A DNA stretch of 64,000 nt, taken from positions 4,278,001-4,342,000 of the forward strand of contig NZ_CP180210.1 in NCBI RefSeq assembly GCF_047556435.1, given 5' to 3'. Within the stretch, counting starts at the first letter, position 1, and each line of letters opens with the position of its first letter. Under the pieces are notes generated by a model. That model saw only the letters and a list, made by a program, of their open reading frames with translations. It ran no database searches and had not been told where the DNA came from. This DNA comes from Alteromonas sp047556435 (lineage in GTDB: Bacteria; Pseudomonadota; Gammaproteobacteria; Enterobacterales; Alteromonadaceae). The position numbers were made by a program, and so were the translations under genes. Shown in pieces: positions 34,889 to 45,040 of this stretch.

Positions 34889-36502
34889 CTATTTCACTAC
34901 GGGTGGCGTATCGAAGGTGTGATAAGGTGCAGGAGAGGGGATTTCCCACTCAAGTCCTTCAGCACCTTCCCATACCTGATCTGACACTGGCTCGCCCTGT
35001 TTCTTGCAGGCTTTAATCAGCAGCGCCAGGAAAATCAGTTGTGATAAACCAAACGCAAACCCGCCAATACTGATCCACTGATTAAAGTCGGCGAACTGCA
35101 GTGAGTAATCGGGGATACGGCGCGGCATGCCGGCAAGACCAACGAAATGCATGGGGAAGAACAGAACGTTGACAGAAATCAGTGAACACCAGAAGTGCCA
35201 CTTTGCCAGCGTGATATCAAACATTTTACCTGTCCACTTAGGCAGCCAGTAGTACACCGCCGCCATAATCGAGAACACCGCACCGGTTACCAACACATAG
35301 TGGAAGTGAGCCACGACAAAGTAGGTATCGTGGTATTGGAAGTCTACCGGAGTAATAGCCAGCATCAATCCAGACAACCCACCAATGGTAAACAGTACGA
35401 TAAAGGCAATGGCAAACAACATGGGTACCTCAAAGCTCAGCGAGCCTCGCCACATTGTTGCCACCCAGTTGAATACTTTCACGCCTGTCGGTACCGATAT
35501 CAGCATGGTGGCAAACATGAAGAACATTTCCGCAAACAGCGGCATGCCGGTAGTGAACATGTGGTGTGCCCAGACGATAAATGACAGCAACGCGATAGAA
35601 GCTGTGGCATACACCATCGACGCATACCCGAACAGTGGCTTGCGCGAGAAGGTCGGAACAATCTGCGAAATGATCCCGAAAGCCGGCAGGATCATGATAT
35701 ACACTTCAGGATGTCCGAAGAACCAGAATATATGCTGGAACATAACCGGATCACCGCCACCTGCTGCATCAAAGAAGCTGGTGCCGAAATACTTGTCTGT
35801 CAGCACCATTGTCACTGCACCTGCCAGCACTGGCATAACGGCAATCAACAAGAACGCGGTTATCAGCCACGTCCATACAAACAATGGCATCTTCATCCAG
35901 GTCATACCCGGAGCACGCATGTTGAAAATGGTAACGATGACATTTATCGCTCCCATGATGGAACTGATACCCATGATATGCACCGAGAACACGAATAATG
36001 CTGTGCTGTCGCTGCTGTACGTTGTAGACAATGGTGCATAGAAGGTCCAGCCAAACGCCGGGCCACCACCTTCTACAAACAGCGAAGATAGCAATATCAA
36101 AAATGCAAAAGGCAGGATCCAGAAGCTCCAGTTATTCATCCGCGGCAGCGCCATGTCTGGTGCGCCAATCATCATTGGCACCAGCCAGTTAGCAAGCCCG
36201 GTAAAGGCAGGCATTACCGCACCAAAAACCATGATGAGCCCGTGTACTGTAGTCATCTGGTTAAAGAAGTTGGGCTCGACAATCTGTAGGCCTGGCTGGA
36301 ACAATTCGGCCCGAATGACCATCGCCATCGCACCGCCAGTCAGAAACATGATGAACGCAAACCATAAATACAACGTGCCAATATCTTTATGGTTGGTGGT
36401 AAATAACCACCGGCTCAAACCTTTAGGAATGTGATGGTCGTGATGATCATCGTGGCCATGCGCCGCTTCATCAGGGTGCATCACTTCATTAGCTTTACTC
36501 AT
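34889..36502 (-). CDS. ctaD: Cytochrome c oxidase subunit I
   Basis: Catalytic 12-helix subunit with low-spin heme a and the a3/CuB centre. 537 residues. Key motifs: TTVHGLIMVF (heme a His), WFFGHPEVYIMILPAFG (CuB His cross-linked to Tyr), VWAHHMFTTG (CuB histidines) and YFVVAHFHYVLV (heme a3 and a ligands). The N-terminus has a His-rich stretch (HGHDDHHDHH). The glutamate and tyrosine pattern matches an A1-type oxidase. Confidence 0.97.
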   Translation of the reverse strand: MSKANEVMHPDEAAHGHDDHHDHHIPKGLSRWLFTTNHKDIGTLYLWFAFIMFLTGGAMAMVIRAELFQPGLQIVEPNFFNQMTTVHGLIMVFGAVMPAFTGLANWLVPMMIGAPDMALPRMNNWSFWILPFAFLILLSSLFVEGGGPAFGWTFYAPLSTTYSSDSTALFVFSVHIMGISSIMGAINVIVTIFNMRAPGMTWMKMPLFVWTWLITAFLLIAVMPVLAGAVTMVLTDKYFGTSFFDAAGGGDPVMFQHIFWFFGHPEVYIMILPAFGIISQIVPTFSRKPLFGYASMVYATASIALLSFIVWAHHMFTTGMPLFAEMFFMFATMLISVPTGVKVFNWVATMWRGSLSFEVPMLFAIAFIVLFTIGGLSGLMLAITPVDFQYHDTYFVVAHFHYVLVTGAVFSIMAAVYYWLPKWTGKMFDITLAKWHFWCSLISVNVLFFPMHFVGLAGMPRRIPDYSLQFADFNQWISIGGFAFGLSQLIFLALLIKACKKQGEPVSDQVWEGAEGLEWEIPSPAPYHTFDTPPVVK

Positions 36503-36511
36503 GACGTGCTC

Positions 36512-37678
36512 CTATTGTCCGGTTGCGACGGCATTAACGTCTTTAGGTTGAACGATATCGCCGGTGTTATTACCCCAGGCATTTCTTTCGTAAGTCACCA
36601 CCGCTGCAATTTCTTTCAGACTCAACATTTTGCCGAAAGCCTGCATGGCAGTGCCGGTTTTACCATTAAGTACGATATCAATGTGAGCGGTCTGATCTTC
36701 CAGTACCATCTGACTGCCTTTCAGTGCAGGGAACACACCTTGTAGTCCTTCGCCGTTGGGCATGTGGCACGCTGCACACGTTGCGTTATAAACACGCTCA
36801 CCCTCTTTCATCAGCTCGTCCATCGACATGCTCATCGCCAGTAAACGCTGTTCTTCTTCACGCGCTTTGCGCTGCTTTTCTTCCTGTTCACTCATCCAGG
36901 CTTCGTACTCAGCAGGCTCTTTGGCGATAACCACTACCGGCATGTAGCCGTGATCTTTACCGCAAAGCTCCGCGCATTGGCCGCGATATACGCCTGGCTC
37001 GTTTACTTTTGTCCAGGCTTCGTTGATAAAGCCCGGGTTGGCGTCTTTTTTCACAGCGAAGTCTGGAACCCACCAAGAGTGGATAACATCGTCAGAGGTA
37101 ATAAGAAAACGCACTTTCTGGCCAGTAGGGATAACTAAAGGCCGGTCAACTTCAAGTAAGTAGTTTTCGCCTTTGGAAAATTTGTTTTCTATCTGTTCAC
37201 GGGGCGTCGCCAATAAAGAATAGTATTCAACTTCACTATCCATATATTTGTAGTGCCACTTCCACTGCGAGCCGGTAACCAGAACCGTCATGTCAGGCTC
37301 CGTTGTATCTTCCATCGCGATTAGCGTGTTTGCTGCTGGCACGGCCATAAATACAAGGATGAGAAAGGGAACCACCGTCCAGGCAATTTCTACCTTCACG
37401 TTTTCGTGAAAATTGGCCGGTTTGGCGCCACGAGACTTTCTGTGCAAATACATTGATGTGAACATCACACCAAAAACAACGACGGCGATAACCACACATA
37501 TTGCAAACATCAGCATGTGGAGGTCATAAACCTGCCCACTGATATCCGTTGCGCCGCGGCGTAGGTTAAGAGAAGAGTTTTCCGTTGCGGCAACTGATTC
37601 AGCAAATGCCGTTGCACTGAAAAACCATGTCATTAGCGTTCCCACAACTATCGAAAGGGTATTCGTCAGCCGTTTCAC
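36512..37678 (-). CDS. ctaC: Cytochrome c oxidase subunit II with fused cytochrome c domain
   Basis: First gene of the oxidase operon, 388 residues. A signal peptide (to about residue 26) is followed by two membrane helices and the CuA domain: His 200, Cys 235 and Cys 239 in GQCAELCG, His 243, Met 246. A charged linker (EEKQRKAREEEQ) joins a C-terminal cytochrome c domain with CAACH at 301-305 and a candidate Met ligand at 345. This is the caa3-like arrangement common in Pseudomonas-type operons; it lets the subunit take electrons directly from soluble carriers. Confidence 0.96.
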   Translation of the reverse strand: MKRLTNTLSIVVGTLMTWFFSATAFAESVAATENSSLNLRRGATDISGQVYDLHMLMFAICVVIAVVVFGVMFTSMYLHRKSRGAKPANFHENVKVEIAWTVVPFLILVFMAVPAANTLIAMEDTTEPDMTVLVTGSQWKWHYKYMDSEVEYYSLLATPREQIENKFSKGENYLLEVDRPLVIPTGQKVRFLITSDDVIHSWWVPDFAVKKDANPGFINEAWTKVNEPGVYRGQCAELCGKDHGYMPVVVIAKEPAEYEAWMSEQEEKQRKAREEEQRLLAMSMSMDELMKEGERVYNATCAACHMPNGEGLQGVFPALKGSQMVLEDQTAHIDIVLNGKTGTAMQAFGKMLSLKEIAAVVTYERNAWGNNTGDIVQPKDVNAVATGQ

Positions 37679-38251
37679 TCAACACCTCCGTGATGGAAGG
37701 GTGCTGGCGACGCCATCCGACGCCAGTTCCTATCCATGAGTTAGGTTTAACTACCGACCTTTGTAAATTGTTATACTGGCCGGTGTTATATTATTGTTAA
37801 TCAATGTATAAGAATTACTCAATTAATCAGACGCGTCTAGTCTTTTCTTAGAAAAAACGTGCAGAGTGTGCATTTTTTAACCATACCATTCGTAATAGGG
37901 GTTCGTCTCGAAAAAAGTAAAAAAACACCTTATGTAGCAAAAAGTTAGTATTTCCTGACCTTCAAATGACGGGCTAGTGCTATTTTCAGGTTATTCTGGA
38001 GATGGTTAAAAAGTGCGCAAAATGGCATCAGACTTAGGCTGTGGCACCAAACTGGTGCATTGGGTAAGATTTTACCGCCTGACTTGGCATTTCGAAGTAA
38101 CTGATACGTTGGACGGAGGCAGCGTGGAGATACGCAAATTGTCTGAATACCAACTGTTACGGCCTTGTAACGTCGGTGATAACTAGCTTTGCAATAAATG
38201 AGATATAAAAAAACGGCCTTAAGGCCGTTTTTAGGGTCAAATGGGTGTTTA
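37679..38251. other. Intergenic region between the oxidase operon and lexA
   Basis: 573 bp, AT-rich. It must contain the ctaC promoter (minus strand); several TATAAC-like boxes near 37770-37800 are candidates but none is clearly best. A hairpin at 37704-37726 (CTGGCG/CGCCAG) would lie in the ctaC leader. Smaller hairpins lie at 38044-38058 (GCACCA/TGGTGC) and 38157-38172 (GTTAC/GTAAC). No gene is supported. Confidence 0.45.
38208..38233 (-). terminator. lexA terminator (bidirectional)
   Basis: A self-complementary AAAACGGCCTT/AAGGCCGTTTT stem with a long T-run on the minus strand and a shorter one on the plus strand. It lies directly after the lexA stop. The plus-strand side could also end a transcript from the 37.9-38.2 kb gap. 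Confidence 0.88.
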
Positions 38252-38875
38252 TTACATCCAGTCGGCGTTTCTGATAACGCCTACGGCAATACCTTCTATG
38301 GCAAAGGGCTCGTTGGCTAAATCCACTTTGATAGGAGAAAACTCTTCGTTTTCAGCGTGTAATAATACTTCCCGGCCTCGCTTCTCCAAGCGCTTGACCG
38401 TGACATCTTCATCTACGCGGGCAACCACTACCTGACCATTATGAACATCGGTTGTGCGATGAACTGCCAGTAAATCGCCGTCCAGAATACCAATGTTCTT
38501 CATACTCATGCCGTTGACTCGCAGCAGAAAATCCGCTTGTGGATGAAACAATGCCGGATCCACTTTGTAGTGCTGCTCCACATGCTCTTGCGCCAGAATG
38601 GGCTCACCGGCGGCAACCCGGCCTATTAACGGCAGGCCTTCCTCTTCGTTTTCGGCTTCGGCATCTATATTCAGCCTGATACCGCGAGACGTGCCGGGTA
38701 AAATCTCAATCACGCCTTTACGCGCCAGTGCTTTCAAATGCTCTTCTGCCGCATTGGCAGATTTAAATCCCAGTTGCTTTGCGATTTCAGCACGCGTAGG
38801 CGGCATGCCGGTCTCCTGCATCGTGGTTTTAATCAGTTCCAGCACTTCAGTTTGTCGGGGGGTAAGTGGACGCAT
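38252..38875 (-). CDS. lexA: LexA repressor
   Basis: SOS regulon repressor and RecA-stimulated self-cleaving peptidase, 207 residues. A winged-helix DNA-binding domain (PPTRAEIAKQLGFKSANAAE) is followed by the cleavage site Ala 89-Gly 90 in GRVAAGEP and the catalytic pair Ser 124 (NGMSMKN) and Lys 161 (VTVKRLEK). The full upstream control region is visible: a promoter at 38907-38934 and an SOS box at 38883-38898. Confidence 0.97.
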   Translation of the reverse strand: MRPLTPRQTEVLELIKTTMQETGMPPTRAEIAKQLGFKSANAAEEHLKALARKGVIEILPGTSRGIRLNIDAEAENEEEGLPLIGRVAAGEPILAQEHVEQHYKVDPALFHPQADFLLRVNGMSMKNIGILDGDLLAVHRTTDVHNGQVVVARVDEDVTVKRLEKRGREVLLHAENEEFSPIKVDLANEPFAIEGIAVGVIRNADWM

Positions 38876-38882
38876 AAACAGC

Positions 38883-38898
38883 CTGTTATTCCATACAG
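38883..38898 (-). promoter_or_regulatory. LexA-binding SOS box
   Basis: CTGT-N8-ACAG (minus strand CTGTATGGAATAACAG), 7 nt before the lexA start codon. A degenerate second site lies at 38902-38917, where only the ACAG half is conserved. It implies autoregulation, as in other gammaproteobacteria. Confidence 0.85.
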
Positions 38899-38906
38899 TT
38901 AGTGGA

Positions 38907-38934
38907 AGTATATACAGCTAAACGCAAATGGCAA
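38907..38934 (-). promoter_or_regulatory. lexA promoter
   Basis: TTGCCA (38929-38934) and TATACT (38907-38912) with a 16-nt spacer, read on the minus strand. Transcription would begin near the edge of the SOS box, so bound LexA would block initiation. Confidence 0.65.
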
Positions 38935-39186
38935 GGGTTAACATTAGAATCCGGTTGACGGCAGCGGCACTTTACCTGCGCGTACGCTACTGACACCACC
39001 ACAAAAAGTCAGCAGACTTTGCTTACCTTATCGCTCACCGTGAAAGCTCCGGTCAGTATTTCCTCTCATCTACTTATGGCAGAGGCCTGTGCTGCACGAA
39101 TTTCCGCTTACCGCGCTCCCCCGTGCACGGTAAATACCGGCACTCCTGCGTCTGTTTCGGTGCGTCTCGTCTGGCCAGTCATTTTA

Positions 39187-40020
39187 TTATGATTGTTTAA
39201 GGGAATAGGTAGCGGTCACACCGGGCTTTGCCATTGTTTTTCCTTGCTGCCATCCCAAACCAATCACGGCAAAGGAGAGGGCGAGCACTACCCAAAATAC
39301 AGCGCCGTAGTGCAGTGTAGAAAGGGAGACGACAAAGGCTTTCCAGATCTCAGTTCGGCCTAAGCTGAGGTAAAGCATGAAGGAAACAACATAGATACCC
39401 AGTGCAGATAGCCACACTTTTCTCTCTACTGCGACTTTAACAGCGATCACCGCTATGCAGAGCGTGGTTAGCAGCATGCTGAACCACAAAGCGTGTCCAA
39501 AATTACTCATGGTTTCCGGCCCCGTCACCTGAAATCCGGGTACAAAGTTCACCAGCAAACGAGACAATGACGGGCCAATCAACGCAAAGCAGGTAAGCAC
39601 CATGAATGCCGCGTGGTGCCGGCTCTGCTTTCGGTGTTTCAAACCAAGATAAATCAACCCCAGTGTCAGTGGCAGAAAGATAAGATCAAAAATCATCAGC
39701 GGTGCGGAAAATAGCTGCGCAAACATCGACGCTCCCTGCGCAGTCCTGATGGCAGAGTCCAGATTAATCAGCGCAAACCCTGCCACCATAAAAGGGGCCA
39801 GCAATAGCCCCGTAATTCCAAGCACTTTGTGGATTGCAGGCTTTCTGGCATTAATTAACCACGCCTGAGCGCCAAGAATGACAATCCAGAGTGTGCTGGT
39901 GAAGCCGTGAAACAGGTGGGTGAACGATGCATCCCCCAACTTACTGAAAAAGGACGGCCAGAAGCCAAGTAACGTAACCCCCATTAATACCACCATCAAC
40001 CCGGTCGTGAATCTGTACAT
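39187..40020 (-). CDS. Eight-helix integral membrane protein
   Basis: A 277-residue hydrophobic protein with about eight transmembrane helices. Conserved-looking positions include histidines in FTHLFHGFTSTLWIVILGAQ, KPAIHKVLG and RHHAAFMVL, a layout reminiscent of small heme-binding membrane proteins such as DUF2306 types, but I cannot assign a family. It follows the frameshifted CadC-like regulator by 130 bp on the same strand, a likely functional pair. Confidence 0.65.
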   Translation of the reverse strand: MYRFTTGLMVVLMGVTLLGFWPSFFSKLGDASFTHLFHGFTSTLWIVILGAQAWLINARKPAIHKVLGITGLLLAPFMVAGFALINLDSAIRTAQGASMFAQLFSAPLMIFDLIFLPLTLGLIYLGLKHRKQSRHHAAFMVLTCFALIGPSLSRLLVNFVPGFQVTGPETMSNFGHALWFSMLLTTLCIAVIAVKVAVERKVWLSALGIYVVSFMLYLSLGRTEIWKAFVVSLSTLHYGAVFWVVLALSFAVIGLGWQQGKTMAKPGVTATYSLKQS

Positions 40021-40132
40021 AACCCCATTCCTTTTTTTTGTGAAACCATAAAGTCAGTAAACACTGCGTCATGGCAATAAACGCTAGGCTACACACGATG
40101 GTAGTGCGAGTGATGATGGGTGATGAAAAGGT

Positions 40133-40150
40133 GATGATGGAGCCATCATC
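40133..40150 (-). terminator. Hairpin directly after the regulator stop
   Basis: A perfect 8-bp stem GATGATGG/CCATCATC with a 2-nt loop immediately after the stop of the regulator, followed on the minus strand by ACCTTTTC. A second copy of GTGATGATGG lies at 40110-40119. Weak terminator candidate. Confidence 0.4.
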
Positions 40151-42017
40151 TCAGAGGGAGAGTAATGCGAAGTCCTGTTGGTTGAGTTCACGACGAAACT
40201 GGCTGCATTGCCATTGACGGTCAGTGTATCGACAGATGTCTGTGACGGCGTTGTCTTTCCAGTATGCCAGTAGCCCCATCTGCTCAAATATGGCTTTCAT
40301 TCTGGGATCGTTAACATAGTCAGTAGACAATACTGCCAGCGCATACACCGCCACAAATTCATCATTACTACGCCGAGCCGCGACATAATCAAACAACAGA
40401 TCGGCTTGCTGCAAATAATGAAGACTAAATATGATGGTTCTGTGATCGACCTCAGCCAGGTCGTCACGTTTGAGGAAGGCCTTTACGGCGTCGCGATCAA
40501 CCTTCCGGGTTTCGAAAAAGTGCAGCTCCAAATCGATAAGAGCCTGTTGCGCCTCATCCAACTCCACTTCCTGTAACCAGTCGCGCAGCGTCGCCTTCTG
40601 ATTAAGCAACACGCCACAGCCAGAGTGCACGGCCGCCTGCGCCCCATAAATCAGTCAGTTTCTTATACGCCGCCTCGACACTCGCGGTATGCATTGTAGT
40701 AATAGCAAAGTCAGCCTGTGTTACCCATATTGTCGGATCAAGCGCGATAGCACGTCGAAGTGCTTCATGGGCATCATTCATGTGGCCGAGTTCACGCAGT
40801 GAGGTGGCATACCAATACACCGCCATGGCGTTACCCGGCGCGTTGTCTCTCATTTTCTCAACGTACTCAAGCGCCTGACGATATTGTTGTGCTTCCAGTG
40901 CCTCCTGATACAGCAGGAAATAGGAATATGACACATCAGGGTCCAGCGCAATGGCATGCCGGGCGGCAAGTGCAGCGTCTTCCATCACATCATCAGGAAC
41001 CGCTTCGTAGGTTTGCCAACTCACCAACACGGCGGCCAGACTATCCCACGCGTCGGCAAACTCAGGATCGATAGTAACTGCCTCCTTTAACAGATATACC
41101 GCCTCAGACATAGGCTGCTTACCGCGCTGTAACCAAATGTACTTAGCCTTTATATAAAGACGGTACGCCTCGGGATGGGGCTCTCTTGATGTCGCTACCC
41201 TGGCTTGCTTACCCGGTAATCCCAGTAACGTTTGCAGAATGCTGGCCTTCGTTTGTGCAGACCAGGCGGCCTGCGACGCAAAAGGCTTGGTGACGCGCTC
41301 ACTCCAGACAACCTGATCTGTCTCAGTTTTCACAAGCTCGGTGTAAAAAATAAGGTCCGTGCTGGTCTCAGATTGTTCCACCCTGCCATTAATGTAATGG
41401 GTGGCACCCAAAGAAGCCGCAGCACGATGCAGATCCTCTTTCGTTGCTAACGCCTGTTCAGCCGCAAGAAAACTTCGCAGCTGAATCTCAGGCACAACGT
41501 AGAATTCCTCAATCAGCTCTTGCGAAAACGAATGCGCAAACCCAATGTTATCGGTACTCTCAAAAGGAAAGACCACCAGCGCTACAGGTTGTTGTGATTG
41601 GTTCGTTGGGAATAGAAAAACCAGCAGTGAAATAAAGCAAACGAATAGTAATGCTGCGGCATAGTAATAATGTGTTTTTTTATGACCTGGCAACGCACCT
41701 GTCGATTCCTCTGTCGTCACCTCGGCAATAAACCGGTAGCCTGCTTTTGGCACTGTCTCGATAAAACGGGGAGCGCGATGATCATCTCCCAGCGTTTTTC
41801 TTATTTGGGCAATTACGCGGGTAAGTGAATTGGGGGTTACTACTACATCTGGCCAGTGTCGTTCATACATAGCTTCGGTGGTGATAATGGATTGTGCGTC
41901 TTCGCAAAGATGAACAAGTACATCAAAAGCCAGCGGCTCCAAAAAGCAGCGCGCGTTGTGGCGAAACAACGTACGGGCACGCGTATCTAAAACGAAGTCA
42001 TCAAATCGGTAAATCAT
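40151..42017 (-). pseudogene. CadC-like winged-helix/TPR transmembrane regulator, frameshifted
   Basis: The gene reads as two overlapping frames: 40602-42017 (471 codons) and 40151-40630. The first part has an OmpR/CadC winged helix (residues 1-100, ending PKAGYRFIAEVT), a membrane helix (HYYYAAALLFVCFISLLVFL), a TolB/FlgO-like region (ALVVFPFEST) and TPR repeats. The second frame carries the expected C-terminus (MGLLAYWKDNAVTDICRYTD). One surplus base near 40602-40630 would explain the break; it may be a mutation or a sequencing error. No homopolymer lies at the site. Regulators of this type control adjacent membrane or transport genes. Confidence 0.82.
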
Positions 42018-42368
42018 CTGGTGCGATGTGTGTAATTAAGCGCTACCGGGTTGGATAGCGCACTTGATTCCCTACAACCAGTATAGAGCGCCTGCTTCAG
42101 TAACCATAGTAATTAACAGCAACAGTACCGGGCTTTTTTTTTGTCTGATACGCAGGAAGTGGCTTGCAGAAAAAGTACGCAGGCTCAAGCAGCTCGTCGG
42201 TATAGCCAGACAAAGCGGACATTTGTGTGCTACCAGCTACGGATGGCCCCAACGTTAAGTGGGGTATGAAAAGCGATGGTAGAGAAAAGACATGCCACCG
42301 CTTTGTTGATAAAAGCGGTGGCTGAAAAAGCCCTGATCCCAGGGGCGGAATTTTTACAAAGGTAGTGT
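42018..42368. other. Region between GH3 gene and CadC-like regulator
   Basis: 351 bp. It carries the regulator's promoter side and a terminator-like hairpin for the GH3 gene (listed separately). Nothing else is supported. Confidence 0.35.
42294..42322 (-). terminator. Terminator-like hairpin after the GH3 gene
   Basis: A perfect 11-bp stem GCCACCGCTTT/AAAGCGGTGGC with a 7-nt loop, 47 nt after the GH3 stop on the minus strand. The following TCTTTTC tract is short. Confidence 0.65.
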
Positions 42369-45020
42369 TTATTGCAGAGCCACCTCAGCCTGCTGATACT
42401 GATTTTCCGACAAGTAGTCTGGCTGGCCGCTACCCACACTAACCACCAGCTTACCCGTGTAGGGCTGTTTGTTACCCTGCTCATCAATAAAGGTAAGCTC
42501 ATCAGCATCTACGGTGATGGCGACCGTTTGCTTTTCTCCGGCACTGATCGCGGTGCGGGTAAAGCCTTTAAGCTCTCTTTTTGGTGTTTTCACAGGCGCA
42601 TCAGGCATAGAAAAGTACACCTGCGTAACCTCTTCCCCATCACTATCACTATTATTGGCCACAGTGACCTCTACGGTGAGCGGCTGCTCGTTGTTATGTG
42701 ACTCAGGTAGCTTTAGCGACGAATAGCGAAAATCACTGTAGCTAAGCCCATAACCGAAGGGGTAGAGGACTTCGCCATCAAAATAACGGTAGGTACGGTT
42801 TGTCATATCGTAATCATCAAAGTCAGCAAACCCATCCAGATTACGATAAAAAGTCACTGGCAGGCGCCCGGATGGATTGGCTTCGCCCCACAGCACTCGG
42901 GCAATTGCCGTACCGGCCTTTTCCCCCGGATAGAATGCCTGCACGATGGCATCCAGGTTGTCGTTTTCCCAGTTTAACGCCATGGCACTGCCGCTGAAGT
43001 TCACCAGCACCACCGGTTTACCCGTGCCTTCCAGCTTTTTAATTAGCGCTTGCTGCACGTCAGGTAAGTCGATGTCAGTGCGATCCCCATAGTTAAAGCC
43101 ATCCAGCTTCACCGGCATTTCCTCACCTTCAATTCGTGGAGAAATCCCCGCCATAACAATAATAACGTCCGCATTTTCAGTGGCGGCAAGCGCTTCCCGC
43201 TGAAGGTCTGCCGACGTGTTCAGCCAGCTTAAACGAATATTGGGTATGGTGTTGCCCCAGGGATTTTTCAAAAACAGACGTTCGGCCCTGAACGCATATT
43301 TCTTTCCGGCCTCAAGTGCGACAGTACCATCGACTTCATTATCATCAATAAAGACAGAGGCATCATCGCTGAAGCGATACTCTCCGGATGTTTTGGGTGT
43401 CAGGCTCCCTTCCCAGACGACACCGAATTCGCTCAACACTTTGTTATCTATCGGTGAGCGCTCCCAGTAAAAGTCGATCGCCTCATCAACGCGGGTTTTA
43501 ACCGGCTGTCCTACCCGTTTTCCACTTGCTGATATATCGGTAAAATCTGTGACAGGCTCGCGCTCGACACGATAGTAACGCCCTACAAGACCGGGCTGTT
43601 GTACGCCATCGTTATCGTGTGACAACACATCAGCGCCCAATGGCTCATAGTGTCCGTAAATATCCGCGATGATCGGACTACCTGGCGCGTAGCTGACGTT
43701 ATCCTCGCCAAGATTGTTCTTAATGGCGTTAAGCGGTGTTACCGGCGCTATTGGCAGGCCATTGTAGTTACCCAGTAACACATCTTCGTTATTGGCATTT
43801 GGTCCGATAACAGCAACCTTAATGCCAGGCTTTAATGGCAGAACACCATTGTTTTTCAGCAACACCAAGGATTTTTCTGATGCGCGTTGGGTCAGGGCAA
43901 GATGGTTGTCCGAGCCCACCACCTCCATTGGGATCGCCGCATATTTTACGCTTTCAGGATCGTCAAACATGCCCAGCTTAAAGCGGGTTTTAAACAGACG
44001 GGAAACGGCCTGGTCAATTAATGCCTCAGAAATCAGACCTTTTTGCAGCGCGAAGTGCAGGTTAGCAAAGGTACTCAGTCGTCCGGTACCACAGTTTAAG
44101 TCAGTGCCACTGGTTACGGCCCAGGCGGCGGCTACGGCTGGCGCTTTGACTACACCGTGGGCGTCGGGATCATAAAAGTCCGCTATCGCGCCACAATCAG
44201 ACATGACGTGACCATCGAACTGATACTTGCCGCGCAGGATATCTTTCAGCAGCATATCACTGCCACAGGCAGGCAAATCGTTAACGCGGTTATAGGCGCA
44301 CATCACGGCTTCCACATCCGCTTCTACCACGGCTTTTTCAAACGCCGGCAGGTAGGTTTCGTACAAATCCTTGTCTGATACCACGTAGTTATCAGAGTGA
44401 CGGGTGATTTCTGGCCCGTTATGCACAGCAAAATGTTTCGCGGTAGCAGCGGTTTTCAGGTACTGGGGATCATCCCCCTGCAAACCTTCAATAAACTGAA
44501 CGCCCAGCTCGCCGGTGAGAAACGGATCTTCGCCGTAGGTTTCCTGTCCTCGTCCCCAGCGAGGATCACGAAAGATGTTTATATTGGGTGACCAGAAAGT
44601 GAGTCCGGTATAGCGATAGCGCGCGTCGTTGTCAGCGAAAAAATGATGCTTGGCGCGGCCTTCATCAGAAATGGCGGTAGCAATATCATGCAATAGCGGA
44701 CCGTCCCACATGGCTGCCATGCCGATAGCCTGCGGAAAAACGGTCGCTTTTCCTGCCCGTGCGACGCCATGTAGTGCCTCATTCCAATAATCATAGGCAG
44801 GCACACCCAAACGCTCGATGGCCGGTGCATCGTTATACATTTGCGCAATTTTTTCATCGATGGTCATGTGAGCAACCAGATCGGCTACACGCTCATCAAT
44901 GCTCAGCTGCATATTCAGATAATCGGGCTGTGTCTGGTCGTCGTCCTGCGCAGATTGCTGGGTTTGACTACATGCGCCCAGGGTTAGGGACAGGGCCAGT
45001 AAGAGATACCGTTTTTTCAT
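42369..45020 (-). CDS. Glycoside hydrolase family 3 lipoprotein (beta-glucosidase/xylosidase)
   Basis: An 883-residue exported glycosidase. The lipobox LGACS puts the lipid anchor on Cys 17. The N-terminal TIM-barrel domain has the KHFAVHNGPE block and the nucleophile Asp 275 in VMSDCGAI. The GH3 C-terminal alpha/beta sandwich (VLLKNNGVLPL) is interrupted by a PA14-type insert at about residues 474-605. A fibronectin type III-like domain ends the protein. Such enzymes cleave terminal beta-glucosyl or beta-xylosyl units from plant or algal oligosaccharides; the exact sugar cannot be told. A 7-bp palindrome lies 21 nt before the start. Confidence 0.93.
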   Translation of the reverse strand: MKKRYLLLALSLTLGACSQTQQSAQDDDQTQPDYLNMQLSIDERVADLVAHMTIDEKIAQMYNDAPAIERLGVPAYDYWNEALHGVARAGKATVFPQAIGMAAMWDGPLLHDIATAISDEGRAKHHFFADNDARYRYTGLTFWSPNINIFRDPRWGRGQETYGEDPFLTGELGVQFIEGLQGDDPQYLKTAATAKHFAVHNGPEITRHSDNYVVSDKDLYETYLPAFEKAVVEADVEAVMCAYNRVNDLPACGSDMLLKDILRGKYQFDGHVMSDCGAIADFYDPDAHGVVKAPAVAAAWAVTSGTDLNCGTGRLSTFANLHFALQKGLISEALIDQAVSRLFKTRFKLGMFDDPESVKYAAIPMEVVGSDNHLALTQRASEKSLVLLKNNGVLPLKPGIKVAVIGPNANNEDVLLGNYNGLPIAPVTPLNAIKNNLGEDNVSYAPGSPIIADIYGHYEPLGADVLSHDNDGVQQPGLVGRYYRVEREPVTDFTDISASGKRVGQPVKTRVDEAIDFYWERSPIDNKVLSEFGVVWEGSLTPKTSGEYRFSDDASVFIDDNEVDGTVALEAGKKYAFRAERLFLKNPWGNTIPNIRLSWLNTSADLQREALAATENADVIIVMAGISPRIEGEEMPVKLDGFNYGDRTDIDLPDVQQALIKKLEGTGKPVVLVNFSGSAMALNWENDNLDAIVQAFYPGEKAGTAIARVLWGEANPSGRLPVTFYRNLDGFADFDDYDMTNRTYRYFDGEVLYPFGYGLSYSDFRYSSLKLPESHNNEQPLTVEVTVANNSDSDGEEVTQVYFSMPDAPVKTPKRELKGFTRTAISAGEKQTVAITVDADELTFIDEQGNKQPYTGKLVVSVGSGQPDYLSENQYQQAEVALQ

Positions 45021-45040
45021 AGGATAGAATTTACCAATAA

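Larger units (their letters stand above)
38876..39186. other. Region upstream of lexA
   Basis: 311 bp holding the lexA promoter and SOS box at its left end (listed separately). The remaining 250 bp up to the end of the membrane protein gene at 39187 show no gene and no clear terminator. Confidence 0.4.

Noticed and set aside
35385..36041. 218-codon frame antisense to subunit I
   Set aside because: A shadow of ctaD in the opposite strand; the real gene is fully intact.
40110..40140. Two copies of GTGATGATGG, possible tandem repeat
   Set aside because: Only two copies 21 nt apart; better explained as part of the hairpin after the regulator.
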